From: Episyrphus balteatus
Taxonomy: Eukaryota; Arthropoda; Insecta; Diptera; Syrphidae
Length of the DNA: 64,000 bases
NCBI RefSeq assembly: GCF_945859705.1
Contig: NC_079135.1
Location: forward strand, 121,153,551 to 121,217,550
Reading direction: 5' to 3'
Below, in pieces: positions 37,364-49,400 of the stretch. The notes under the pieces are model-generated. The model worked only from the letters and a program-made list of their open reading frames with translations, searched no databases and was not told the origin of the DNA. The position numbers and the translations under genes are program-made. The first letter of the stretch is position 1; every line of letters starts with the position of its first letter.

Positions 37364-38461
37364 TAGGGTGTCCGTTATTTCCCAAAGTGATGTTTTCGGG
37401 GGAGACACCCCCTAGATCGAAAGCTTAGGGCCTAAATAAGGGGAATTTAGCAAAAAAAATTTGTTTGGGGGTCATTAACCCGTGCCTCTAGGGTCATACT
37501 TTCCCCATACAAATTTGTATGGGAAATTTTTAACTCATACATAAAATTTTTTTTCTCTCGCGTTAAATCATATTTTTTTTAATGTTTGATAATTCTGGTT
37601 GGAAAACAGTTACTTTAAAAGATCACATTCAAAATTTCCCGTTAAAAATTTTTTTTATATTTTATTTCGGTTTTTGAAATTATTAGCTGTTTTCGTGGTT
37701 TTTGCTTTCACCTATCACACAATTTTAAATGCAGTTTTATTGTTTTTTAATTCTTTTCAAATATTGCATTCACAAATTTGTGAATAAATAAAAAATTTCA
37801 ATTTTTTGAATTTTTTTTTTTAGTTTTTGCAGTTTTTATAATAAATAAATATTATTAAATACTTTACCCTTCCTTGTTTGCAACTTTTTTGATGCAATTT
37901 TTTAGGTGAATAATTTTTAAATAAAATTCAATAAAAATATTGTAAACATATCTTTTGTAGTTCGAGAAAAATAAATTTAAACGTATAAAAACGGCAAAAA
38001 TTTCAAAAAAAAATTTCAAAAATTGAAATTTTTGATTTATTCACAAATTTTTGAATGCAATATTTGAAAAGAATTAAAAAACAATAAAACTGCATTTAAA
38101 ATTGTGTGATAGGTGAAAGCAAAAACCACGAAAACAGCTAATAATTTCAAAAACCGAAATAAAATATAAACAAAATTTTTAACGGGAAATTTTGAATGTG
38201 ATCTTTTAAAGTAACTGTTTTCCAACAAGAATTATCAAACATTAAAAAAATATATGATTTAACGCGAGAGAAAAAAAATTTTATGTATGAGTTAAAAATT
38301 TTCCATACAAATTTGTATGGGGAAAGTATGACCCTAGAGGCACGGGTTAATGACCCCCAAAAAATTTTTTTTGCTAAATTCCCCTTATTTAGGCCCTAAG
38401 CTTTCGATCTAGGGGGTGTCATCCCCGAAAACATCACTTTGGGAAATAACGGACACCCTAA
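37364..38461. mobile_element. Foldback transposon, TTAGGGTGTCCGTTATTTCC ends
   Basis: Left arm about 37364-37845, right arm about 37985-38461, nearly perfect reverse complements of each other with a central spacer of about 140 bases. The ends are TTAGGGTGTCCGTTATTTCC and its complement. The same hypothetical peptide reads from both arms on opposite strands, which shows the symmetry rather than a gene. Related termini occur inside the 5678-7562 palindrome. Confidence 0.88.
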
Positions 38462-38819
38462 TGTATATGTACATTACAAATATAAATTTTATCTAATATC
38501 TGTATCCACTTTTCCATGTGCAGAAAATTCTGTTTTTCAAAATTCTGCTCTTCAAAACTCTGCCAACATTATATGTATTTAAACAAAAGAATTCTGACAA
38601 TTTTTTTTTTTTAAAGCATATGCATTTGCTAAGGAAAAATACACTTCATTAACGTTATTAAACATTTTAAAAAGTTTTTATGACCTGTAGTCCAAAATGA
38701 ACAAAAATTCAGCCCAGTATTTTTTTGTATCCACAATGTGCGCATCTGAAATTTTGAGATTTTCTCTCGGAGAATTTTTTTTTTTTTGAGATTTTTTTCC
38801 TGGAGATTTTGTCCTTACC

Positions 38820-39070
38820 CAGGTTTTGCACGCGTTTTGGACGCGTTTTGCACGCGTTTCGGACGCGTTTTGCACGCGTTTTGCACGCGTTTTGCACGCG
38901 TTTTGGACGCGTTTCGGACGCGTTTTGCACTCGTTTTGGTAGCGTTTTGGACGCGTTTCGGGCGCGTTTTGCACGCGTTTTAGACGCGTTTTGCACGCGT
39001 TTTAGACGCGTTTTGGACGCGCTTTGCACGCGTTTTGCACGCGTTTTGCACGCATTTTAGACGCGTTTTG
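38820..39070. repeat. 11-bp minisatellite TTTTGCACGCG / TTTTGGACGCG
   Basis: About 22 head-to-tail units of 11 bases, alternating mainly between TTTTGCACGCG and TTTTGGACGCG with TTTCGGACGCG variants. Nearly every unit junction makes ACGCGT. Because 11 is not a multiple of three and no unit makes a stop codon, long open frames appear on both strands here; they are by-products of the array. Confidence 0.95.
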
Positions 39071-40080
39071 GAGGTTATGACAACAAGTGTTTTGCGGATT
39101 ATGATTCCAAAAAAAATAAAAACATTTTTTTTCCTACGGAATTAACTATATTATCGTGAATTAAACAAGCATTAATATCGTATGACAGAACAGTTGAACC
39201 TGTCAAATGTATTGCCGATTCAATTAAATTTTACAATTTATCATTTTATTAAATGTAAATTTGACGAATTGTTGAATTAAAGTTTGATCTGTAAGGTCAA
39301 ATCTCAGACTATGAGTTACTAAATTCTGTACCACTTCCTTTTATCACGGTGATACAGTGAATACCTTGAAAATAAACCTCAAGACAAAAAAAAACTTATT
39401 TTACTATAAAAGTTAATTTTATTTTAGGTACTGTCATACAATAATAAAGTGATGGTTCTTGTTTTGTAATAAACATACCTGGATGTTTTGCTTATATAAT
39501 GCATATACATGTGAGTTAAGGATTTTTATTTTTGTCAGATACAAAACAAAGCAATGTTATTAAATAAATCATAAAATAATTATGTCAACAAACGTTTCAA
39601 ACGTTTTTTGTTTTTCAAAGAAAATATCTCAATGTTTTTTTTTTTTTTGTTCTTAATTTATAAATTATTTTATAAAAAAAAAAATGAATTTAAATTTCGA
39701 AATAGAATGCAACTTTACCAAATTTACTCAATTTGAGTTATGAAAATTAAAAGAAATTTCTAAATTAAAGAAAATAAAAAAATAGTATGATTCCAAATCT
39801 GTGTCTTGGCAATGGCTCTTCCCTTTTAATTTACCCATTAACATAATATTAAAAAAAAAATTAAAATAAAATGAAATACATACTAATCATTATAGTTAGT
39901 CCCTAAGAAAGCAAATAGTAAAGAATAAAATATTTAAAAAGATTTGGTAGATGCATAATGCTATATTGAAAAATAAAAAAGTCTCTTGTGTCTTTTGATG
40001 TTGCTGGGAATTTAATTCGCAACAACAACCACTGGTTGGTTGAACTTTAACTTAAAATGCTCCTATAAACTAGTTGTTCT
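39071..40080. other. SREBP 3' flank
   Basis: AT-rich. Presumably includes the SREBP 3' UTR. A variant signal ATTAAA on the minus strand lies near 40018-40013 and a canonical AATAAA near 39530-39525. No other gene recognised. Confidence 0.5.
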
Positions 40081-40443
40081 TTACTGTGCATTGGACACAG
40101 TGCCACTTCCTAGTGATTTCATCAAAGTGTAGCAATCTTTTAGTTTGCGTTTGTCTCCAACCTTTTCCAGTGTTTTAGCTGCTTCGGCCAACATTCCCGC
40201 CCTTTCGCCCGGCGAAGAGAGGAGAATCGTTGGTAAATATTTGCAGGCGACATACATTGCTGCCGCACGTTCACGTTCACCACCATCAAATTGGTGATTT
40301 TTGTCTTTGCCACCGCAAATGATAGAACTTCGTGCATGACGGTGTCTTAGACTTCGATCAAGTAATTGTTGGGTTTGTCCAGGTGATGCTCCGGCCATGA
40401 GACGACATACAGCTTCGTAGAGATAAATTCGTGATTGACCATT
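40081..40443 (-). CDS. SREBP: SREBP terminal coding exon
   Basis: 120 residues, NGQSRIYLYEAVCRLMAGAS to GSGTVSNAQ, stop at 40083-40081. Acceptor CATATAG|AA. Confidence 0.93.
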   Translation of the reverse strand, partial: NGQSRIYLYEAVCRLMAGASPGQTQQLLDRSLRHRHARSSIICGGKDKNHQFDGGERERAAAMYVACKYLPTILLSSPGERAGMLAEAAKTLEKVGDKRKLKDCYTLMKSLGSGTVSNAQ

Positions 40444-43400
40444 CTATATGAAGAAAATAATAAATTATTACAAATATTATTAAAATGTGTATTATATCGT
40501 ATCTTACAGGAATATCTTCCACAATATGCCTCAAAGAGTTAAGGTCCTTTTGGAATTTTTCTAAAAGATTTCCAGGTACTTGGTAGTGGCCATCATCATC
40601 AACTCCTACATACTCGTTTTCCCATACTTGTGTTCTTGTCTCCAAAATCCAATCACAAGTCAACAGTTGGAAGAGCTAGAAATATAGACGCACAAATTTT
40701 AATAATACAATTTTATTGCTTTTTCTATCAATTTGTATTTCCCAAATCGGTTGAAAGCGACGCACAGTGCAATTTTTGCCAATCTAGCGGAAGTTAATTC
40801 GTGGTTCCAAGTAAACTTAATTTTTTTCCATGCAAACCAGTTTAATTATGTTAAATGTGTACTAAAGATGTTGTAGAAACCGTTAAGCAAGCGCCCAGTA
40901 TCATCTTGGTGATTATAGGTCCTACAATCATTGGAGGTTGTGCTCTCGTGTTATCTAGTCGGGTTAACCACAACGTTTGTTATTATAAAAGGGGGTAAAA
41001 TAGTTACCGCCTAGAAGACAACAAACGATACGGAACGATAACGATATGAAAATATTTACACCACACATATGATCAGGTATGGAAAAAATGGTAAAGAAAT
41101 GGCGGGTGAATTCTAAGCCCAAATATGCGACGTAGAAACTTTTGTATAGTCGAAATTCCAATGAATTTGGCGGTGTCTACGAACTCTCCATCTACAGTGA
41201 ATGGCAAATTATCCCCTGTTAATTCACCTACCATAGAAGCCAACAGACAGCCAGACATAAACAAGGAGGTAGCCACCGAAACAAACATAGGTTTAACAAC
41301 CACCCGCAAATTAGAATCCGTGATACGATGATACACGATAAATGAAACTGCAGCATGATGATCCACTGAAACATAAATGTTGCAATGCAAGTGCAGCAAA
41401 ACTAAAGAATCGAGTCAGCAAAAGAAGGAAAAGACAGACTTGTGGAGATCTATGGAGACCGAAAGGCTAGTGGACTCCAAGAAGTTCAAAAGGTTTTCGA
41501 TCAAAACAACACTTCCAAGATTTTATAAAAAAAAATCCAAACTACGGTTAAACTATTCACCAATGAACAGAAAAAAGTAGAATTATTAAAGCAGCATTTC
41601 CAGCAGGAGCTTAAAATCACGTTAAGTTATTCAGTACAAGAATGCCGACACCTGCAAAAGATGACGTTAAAAAAGGAATTCATCAGGCAATGGCTTGGAA
41701 GGGTGCATACACTAAATTAAAGGCCTATCAAGAACTTTCAAGTGTAGCATATTAAGATTATAACTATAGACCAAATCTTCAAACTGAAGTAAATCATAAC
41801 AAAAATAAAGTAGAGGCACAACTTCTTATCATCCACTTCAAAACGGTATACGATAGCACACATTGCGAGAAACCATTAATGACGTTGGCTGAACTCGTGA
41901 TCCCGAAAAATTGTTCAGATGTGTCGAATACAACTAAGATGAATTTTGACGTATAATACTGTAGGAAACCGGTTTAAAATTGGAAAATATGACTAACTAC
42001 TGAACTACTACAAAAAAAAAGATAAAATAAAGAACTCAATGAGCTGTTCGTATAGAGATGTGGATGTGCAAAAAACTGAAACCCGTAAATGATCCAGCAA
42101 AGATGGCCTGGTCTTCGTTACATAATCCCCAAGTTTAAGACAGAGAGGCAGACCGAACTTATGGTGTCAGTCTATTGAATAAACATATGTATACACCTCT
42201 AACGGCTTGTATGACTCTATCTGGAGCAACTGTCAGTCCAATAACCTAACCTAAGCATAATCTTAACCTACATATTTGCAGCCAAAATTTAAATCTCATA
42301 TTTTTTTCACTCGCATGCAATGGAAAATTTCTAGGTCTTTAAAACTATAAGTGTTGTAATGTTATATCTATAAAATTGAAAATATAATTATAAAAGATAT
42401 TTCACTGTTGATTTAGTCTATTCGTAAAGTTTGCATTGCAGAAGTACTGTCCTGACAAATAATACAACAGACAATGCGACTACAATGCACCTTTAAAAAT
42501 AGCTTTATATGTTTTCAAATATTCTATTTAAAAATCGAATATAACTTTCAAATAAATATATGTAACTCACCAATTTAAGACCCTTAGCTGGTGTAATTTT
42601 ATTACAAGCCAAACTTTCTTGTAAAAATGTACTTCCAGTGTCGCATAATTTCATCACTGTCTGTTTTTCTGGATTCTTTAATTCAGGATTAGCCCTAAAA
42701 ATAAATACAAGAAAAAACGGTTCAAATTCGACTGTATTTTTGGGTTCTATCTAATGACTTACAAAATAATAGTTCTTGCTCGAAAAACTGTACGTAATGC
42801 TTTGGGCAAACTTTCACCATCAACATGAAGACACTCCGGCAAAGAATTAATAGAGTCATAAAGTTTTTCGGATTGTTCATCTTCACCAAGCAACCAGTGC
42901 ACCGAAACAATCAAAACATTTGACCACCATTCAATTTTCTTATCGACATCATCAGGGGACATAGTATCCTTGAGAAGTGTTGTGTATTTCAAAACATTGC
43001 TAACAATTGTACCAGATGGAGGATTTGGAACTGGTGGAGAATTATCTCCTTCTTTTGCCTGCTTCAATGGTTTGTTATTTGTACGGTCATTGCGTCCACA
43101 TTTGCTGGCACCTACGAGGCATTGAATTGCCTTCAAAAGAAGGTGTTCACGATATTCCTGCAAAAGGCAAACTTATATTAGTATATTTAGTTTATTCAAT
43201 TTCTCAAATAAAAGACTTACCTTAAGTACATACGAAATTGGATCAGCTTTATTGCTCAATGTAGCAAACAATGAGTCCCCTGAAGCGGCATCAAAATCAT
43301 GCGAAATGAAATATTTGTAACCATATGGAGTAAAAGCCCATTGATATTTCTTAATTTGTTCGCACATTTTTGCTGATTCCTGCTTGGCTTTGCTGACATA

Positions 43401-46400
43401 ATAACGTCCAAAGAATTTCAACCAACGTGGATATGATCGTTTTACACGTAATGCTGCTGTCATATAAATGCTAATCAAATCCGATGGATTTAGAATGCTA
43501 CTGGAAGCTTCGGCCATGTTAAGAGAGAACAGGGATACCAAAATTCCATGAGAATCATTCAAATTTGTCGCCAAGTGTATTTGATTCAATCTGTTTGCCA
43601 CCAGGGAAAGTTCACGAGCCGATGTCAAGGCTTCTTTTCGAGTTGAATCGGTACAGAAGAGTCCACCCGATTTACGGGACAACCATCGACCAATCCAAAT
43701 GCGATGAAAGAAAAACCGAATAAATTGCCAAGATGTCAAACTGAAAGTTTCCCATTTAGAAAGTGGTAGAGTTATTCCAAAGACTTGTAAGCAGAGGAGA
43801 TATTCCGAATATGCAGCCGAAGCGTTTCCCTTTATGATTTGAAAGTAAAATTATAAATTTCAATCAAATGCATTTGTAGTTTCTAACAAACCTGTGTAAA
43901 CTCGATATCAGCTCGTTTTTTATGTTTCCAGTATTTGTCTGCTGCCTGAGATTGAGAACTTAGAAGAGGATCGCCATAACAGAGAAGTTTAACCAAACAT
44001 CCAAACATGAAAATAATGTTCAAAGTCCAGAGGAGAATAGACGTACTGACACTTTGCCATGAGAATAAGTTTCCAACAACTGCGAAATAAACCAAAACAT
44101 TCAAGAAAACCAAAATGTATTTAAGTAAATCTACTTACAGCTGTCTTCTACTGAAAGAATATTCCTCCTAACGCCACTTAAATCATCATCTTCAGCCCCA
44201 CCCAATGATCCATTATCGAGGAAAGCTCTGAAAGGATTAATAGCCAACACAGCAAACATAAACATGCACAGTGTTAAGCGTGAATGTGAGCCCATTCCTC
44301 GTACTGATGGGATAATTTCTTCATCCTTTACGCTGCCATTACTGCTTTCATAGGGCGAAGATGGTGATGAGATATCCGAATGGGAAGGTGATAAGGATGG
44401 ATTTGATTCATCACTTCTTGGTGGTGTCATTGGTACAGGACTTTCATCCAACATAAGCAATTGCTTGCCGTACAAAATCTCATCATCAATTGATATCTTT
44501 CGTTTCTTCTTGCTCAAATTACTGTGGTTGTGATTGTTATTGAGTAGATCTTTGACTTTTGTGCCATCACGTGCATTCAATGCGCGTTGTAGCCTTTGAA
44601 CTTCAGATTTCAGCTCGTAGTTATTACGTTGAAGATCTCTTATCTTATCGACGGCTTTTCGTAGGACGGCTGATTTATTCAATTTAGCACTCTCACCAAC
44701 AACCATATCTTTTAGCTCGTTGATTTTGTCATTTATTGAGGTACGGTAACGACGCTCGATTGCATTGTGAGCTGATCGTTTAACTTCTTTAACCTTGAAA
44801 TCAAAATAAAATAATCTGATAGTTTTTTTTTTTTTTATAAATAAAACAAGGAAATAAAGTTGGCGTGGGTATTTAATATTAGTGCTTTAAAAAATTGTAA
44901 GCCAGCTTTAACTGGTGTTTTGTTATCAAAATACTTGCTATCATCAGCTTAGATTGACCCACATGATAGACTTTAGTCAGAACGGATACAATTTCGAGGT
45001 GTTCGTGGAATTTGTTCATTTGAGCAGAACTCGGCAAATAATGTCAATAATAGATATAAATCGGAGAATAACAATTTCTAATCACAGAATCTCTTGGAAG
45101 AGAAATAAAGTACCATCGCTATGAACCAAGGAAACTTTTTTTTTAAATATTGACTTCCTCTCATGAGGATAAAAACTATCTTAGCGTATTTGAAAGTAGG
45201 TTCCTAAGAACGAGTTATAGTGCGGTTTTCTTTAATTCCAAATGACTATAATCAAGGAAGAAGGTACAAAAGAGTTAAATATACCGGGGTTCAATAACGT
45301 GTCACTGGAAGTTGACTGAAACTTGAAAGCAATCTTCAATGACTTGAGGAGCAAATAAAGAGACGACTAGTTGGAAGCTTATATTTTAAGCTCTGTTGGT
45401 CGGATATTCAAGATTGAGCTTTTCAGACTTGAAAAACACAGCATTATATTTTATATTCAAAATAAAAATATACATAATTCAATTTGTCCTCCACAATGGA
45501 TTAGCAGTACTAATATTGAAATATCTTAGATTCTCAATGCAACAAAGCGAAACGTCCAGAGTTAAAGTTTTCCTTAAGTTATTTAGGTATAAGTCCTTTT
45601 AACAACAGTTTTGGCTTGTTTTGATGTAGTGCCATAAAATCTCACACTTTGTTTGTTGAAAATAAATTTAAGATTAATTAAATTCTCATCTGAAAACAGA
45701 GGGTTTTTATCCTTATTTGTCGCTTGACACTTCTTTCATCGCTTTGTTGTTTCCAGCCCTATTTGTTTTAGGCTTGGAGTTTTGAGATAGCCCGCTAATC
45801 GTTGGTTGGCTATCATGTTCAGATTTTCCTGAAGCAGTCTAAAAATAAATCTTGTCGATTTATCCTTTTTTTTTAATTAATTTATGCTTTCGAAGTGATT
45901 TACATCGAATTCTTTCACGTAATTGTTTATAATATAAACTGTCTCATACAAATTACAGACGAAAGATAAAATTTTAACCTGTCCTGAAGGTAGGACGAAT
46001 CAGTGAACTGAATAATAGCAAGATAAACGAAAATTCTTAAGAATTGAAGAGGAATGTAGGCCGCATGACAGCGCATCTTAAATCTTTAATATTGTTATTT
46101 ATTCATTCAACGATCATTTAAAAATGCAATTATTTAAAAAGCAAAGAAAGTGCTTATGGGTCTTTATATACTTATACATGAAATTGGAAACTTAATCTTC
46201 AATTCTAAAGTGAATTGTATTTCACTATAGTATCATACTTGAATTGAAGTGAAGTGTTTTAGTGAATAGGCCTTTATACCTACTTGATTTTAATTTATTT
46301 TGGGAGCATTGGAGAAAAGGTTTCCTTTCTTGAATTACACCCATAATATGTACATACAATTCATTACAATTGAAGGGTCCAGGGGAAAAACGGCGCATGT

Positions 46401-49400
46401 CCACTTCTTGTCAAGACTAAACTAATGATGAGGTCTTGTAGTATTTACTGAGCACTATCTGATGGCTTTTTTATTTTTATAAAACAAATTTAAGCCTTAC
46501 TGAAAAAATAAATAAATTGTGTGCTTTTAGTACTAAGTTGTATGGAGAACAAAATTTAAAAATCCGTTTTTCTCGAAATGAGTTGGAATGGACTAGTACT
46601 ATTTTTCTCCTGGACCCTTCAATTACTATTGAAGTAGACATACATAGTACAAACGGAGCGAGAAACGCAATAATATTATTTGCTTCTCCCATACACATAA
46701 TAATGGCAATAAAGCGGCTGGTGAAAAAAGAAAACTAAACAGACTAGAGGTTAGGGGTCCTATTTCACAATCTGAATAATATGTACATATTCAATTTACG
46801 TCAAAATATGATTGAATTATTACCTACGTTACACGTTATCAGAAACGAACCCCCAAACTATCTATTTTTTTTTTTACAGAGAACTTAGAGCTTGATCTTG
46901 ATTTGTGTAGCAATCAGATCGTTGTACGTAAGCACTAAGCACTCAAAACTGAACTTTGATTTGGATTTAATCACCAATCAGATTGCCAGAATTTTGGGTG
47001 AATTTAAATTCCAGGAATAGATTTTAAGATATGTATTTTAATAATTTAAGTAAGAATTTTACTATCTAGCTTAAAATGATATTTTTAGAAAAATAAAAAA
47101 AATATGAAATTGAAAAGAATCTTCAACTATTCAACCACCTGCATGGTTAAACCCATCTAATAAATAAAATCAACAAGTCTAGACAATTAATAACACCAAA
47201 CAAAACATTATTGCACCACAATTTCATCAGAACATTTGGTTTTTATATAGAAAAACTGAGTCACCATTACATTGTTTTCTAATTGGTTTTTCCCCTTTCT
47301 TCACTTGCTTACATGTTTACCAACTAATCAGTCAATTAGATACATATTTGTGTTGATGTACAGGCACAAGAGCAATATTTACCTTTGGTTGCACACGATT
47401 AATCGGAACTTTGTTCTCTGTCTCAATTACCATTGGAATGCGAGTTGTCGCCAATAAAGTTCCATTTACCAATGCATGAATGTTCTGTTAAATAAAATAT
47501 GAAAAAAAAAAAAAATAGAAACACTTATATTTTGTCGGCTAAAGATGGAAACCTCGTTAATCCATTTTTGTAAATTGTTCAGAAGAGTGATTGCTAATAC
47601 CAATTTTACTACAAGTTGTCCAAACAAAATGAACATAAAAAAAGGCAAACCCAGAAATAATTCGCATAATGCCCTCAAAAGTCCCAAAAAGTTATTCAAC
47701 GTTAAATGTCGAAAATAAAAAACAAAACAAACGATTTATGGAAAACATCATGGCCTATAAAATAAATTTAACATATATTTCAAAAACTGCATTTTAGAAA
47801 AGTTAAGTATAAATAACGTTATTTTTGGTTTTGGTCCAAATTAAAAAAAATATTTTGTTTTTAATTACAGCTCTATGAAATAAAAAGGGCATTGATATGT
47901 AAAAAAACACATAATCTACATACCTATGCTATGAAAATTTGTTTAGATATTTGACCATAGACAAAAAAAAAGATATTTTCTGTATATACCACTCTTTTGA
48001 GCGCACTACCTTTAAAACGATAAGTGTTACTAAAACATATCTTCAGGTATTTTGTAGAAAAAGTTATGGTCTTGCTATGAGTTAAAAATATATGTCAAAA
48101 AACACATATTTAAGAAACTAGGTACAAAAATTTCCAATTTTTGACTTTTAACCAAAACAATTTTTTTTTCTTTTTGAAAGACTACTTTAACAAAAAAAAA
48201 AAAAAAAAAAAAAAAAGTAGGACCCATTGTTTTAAAAGTAATAGGCAAAAAACCATTTATTTAATAATTTTTCTGTTTCCCTAAAGATATTGGCATAAAA
48301 CCAAACGAAACGTCGGGAAAATTAATGGATTAGTCTTTTAATTGCTTTAAAAATTCAAAGATCATAAAAGCCCAAATTAAAAAATACTCAATATTTAAAA
48401 AAAAAACGATATTTTCAATATTTGACACATATTAGCCCAGTTCCATTGGAGGTGGTAGTCTACTAATAGTAGATGTTCTGGTTAATCTAGTACTATCATC
48501 TACTCAAGCTTTTCTTCCCGAGTAGATACGATTTGTATTGAATTCGTTGAAAGTGCGTTCCATTGAAAATCGCTAGTAAACTAATAGTAGTACTTTGCCA
48601 ACTCCCGAAGGAACAGGGCCTTAAAAAAAGTGTCATCTTTTTTAGGGAAATACAAAATCTACAAGTCATTCATATACTTTTTTTGATAGCTTCTCCCGTT
48701 TCAAAGTTATATATGAAAAACTTACACTTTCGACATAAAAACTTGAATAACTTACTTTAATCAACACACAGTGTGGCCGATGGTAGGAAAAGTTTGTTAT
48801 GGGTAAAAATACTATATTAAAGCACAAAACTGAGACAACTTTTGTGATTCTATGAAAAAATTATCAAAAACGCACATTATAAGGACATAAGTATCTGTTA
48901 CCTTTAACTTTGAAGTTGTTTGAGAAAGAAAATTGTTATTTATTTGTTCAATACTTAGATTTTACTGTTTTTTTTTTTTTTAAATAAGATTATTCTTAAA
49001 AATAGATTTTAGACCTGACTCAACGGTTTAGTCATAACAAAATCTTCTTAATGAAAAAATACACTGGTCAACAAATTCAACTTTTTTTGTCCGAAGAACC
49101 AAAACATACTTTTCTGAAAGATTTAGGGATGCTGAACTTGAATCCACGAAAGAAATATTCTATTAGCTTCCGTTTTTTTGGAATATTACCGTTACAAAAT
49201 GCAAAAAAACACGTTATTTTGAATGTTTATGAGGTTATGGTAAAAAAGTGTGGTAATTTCTTTAAGCATAGTTTGACGCGGTCATCTTCTTCAGAGAACC
49301 GTTTCAAATTTTTCGATCTTTTTTCATGTATGAGATATCTCAAGCTGCGCCTGCGTCTCCATTGTGTAGATCAACACTATTTCCTTAAATTTTTAGCCAC

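Noticed and set aside
37599..38228. Paired ~62-residue frames starting ENSYFKRSHSKFPV
   Set aside because: Same explanation: the two arms of the 37364-38461 foldback.
38678..39060. Long open frames on both strands with repeated RVQNACKTR / RVLDAFCTRF peptides
   Set aside because: They are read-throughs of an 11-bp minisatellite that happens to lack stop codons; the frame cycles every 33 bases and there is no gene context.
41073..41399. Minus-strand 108-codon frame with a hydrophobic segment in SREBP intron 8
   Set aside because: Looks protein-like in part (MFVSVATSLFMSGCLLASMV) but I know no family for it, no matching exons adjoin, and it lies next to a decayed LINE. Left unassigned.
48180..48220. 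Long A tract as a possible LINE/SINE tail
   Set aside because: No recognisable element sequence upstream of it and no flanking duplication; poly(A) tracts are frequent throughout the window.
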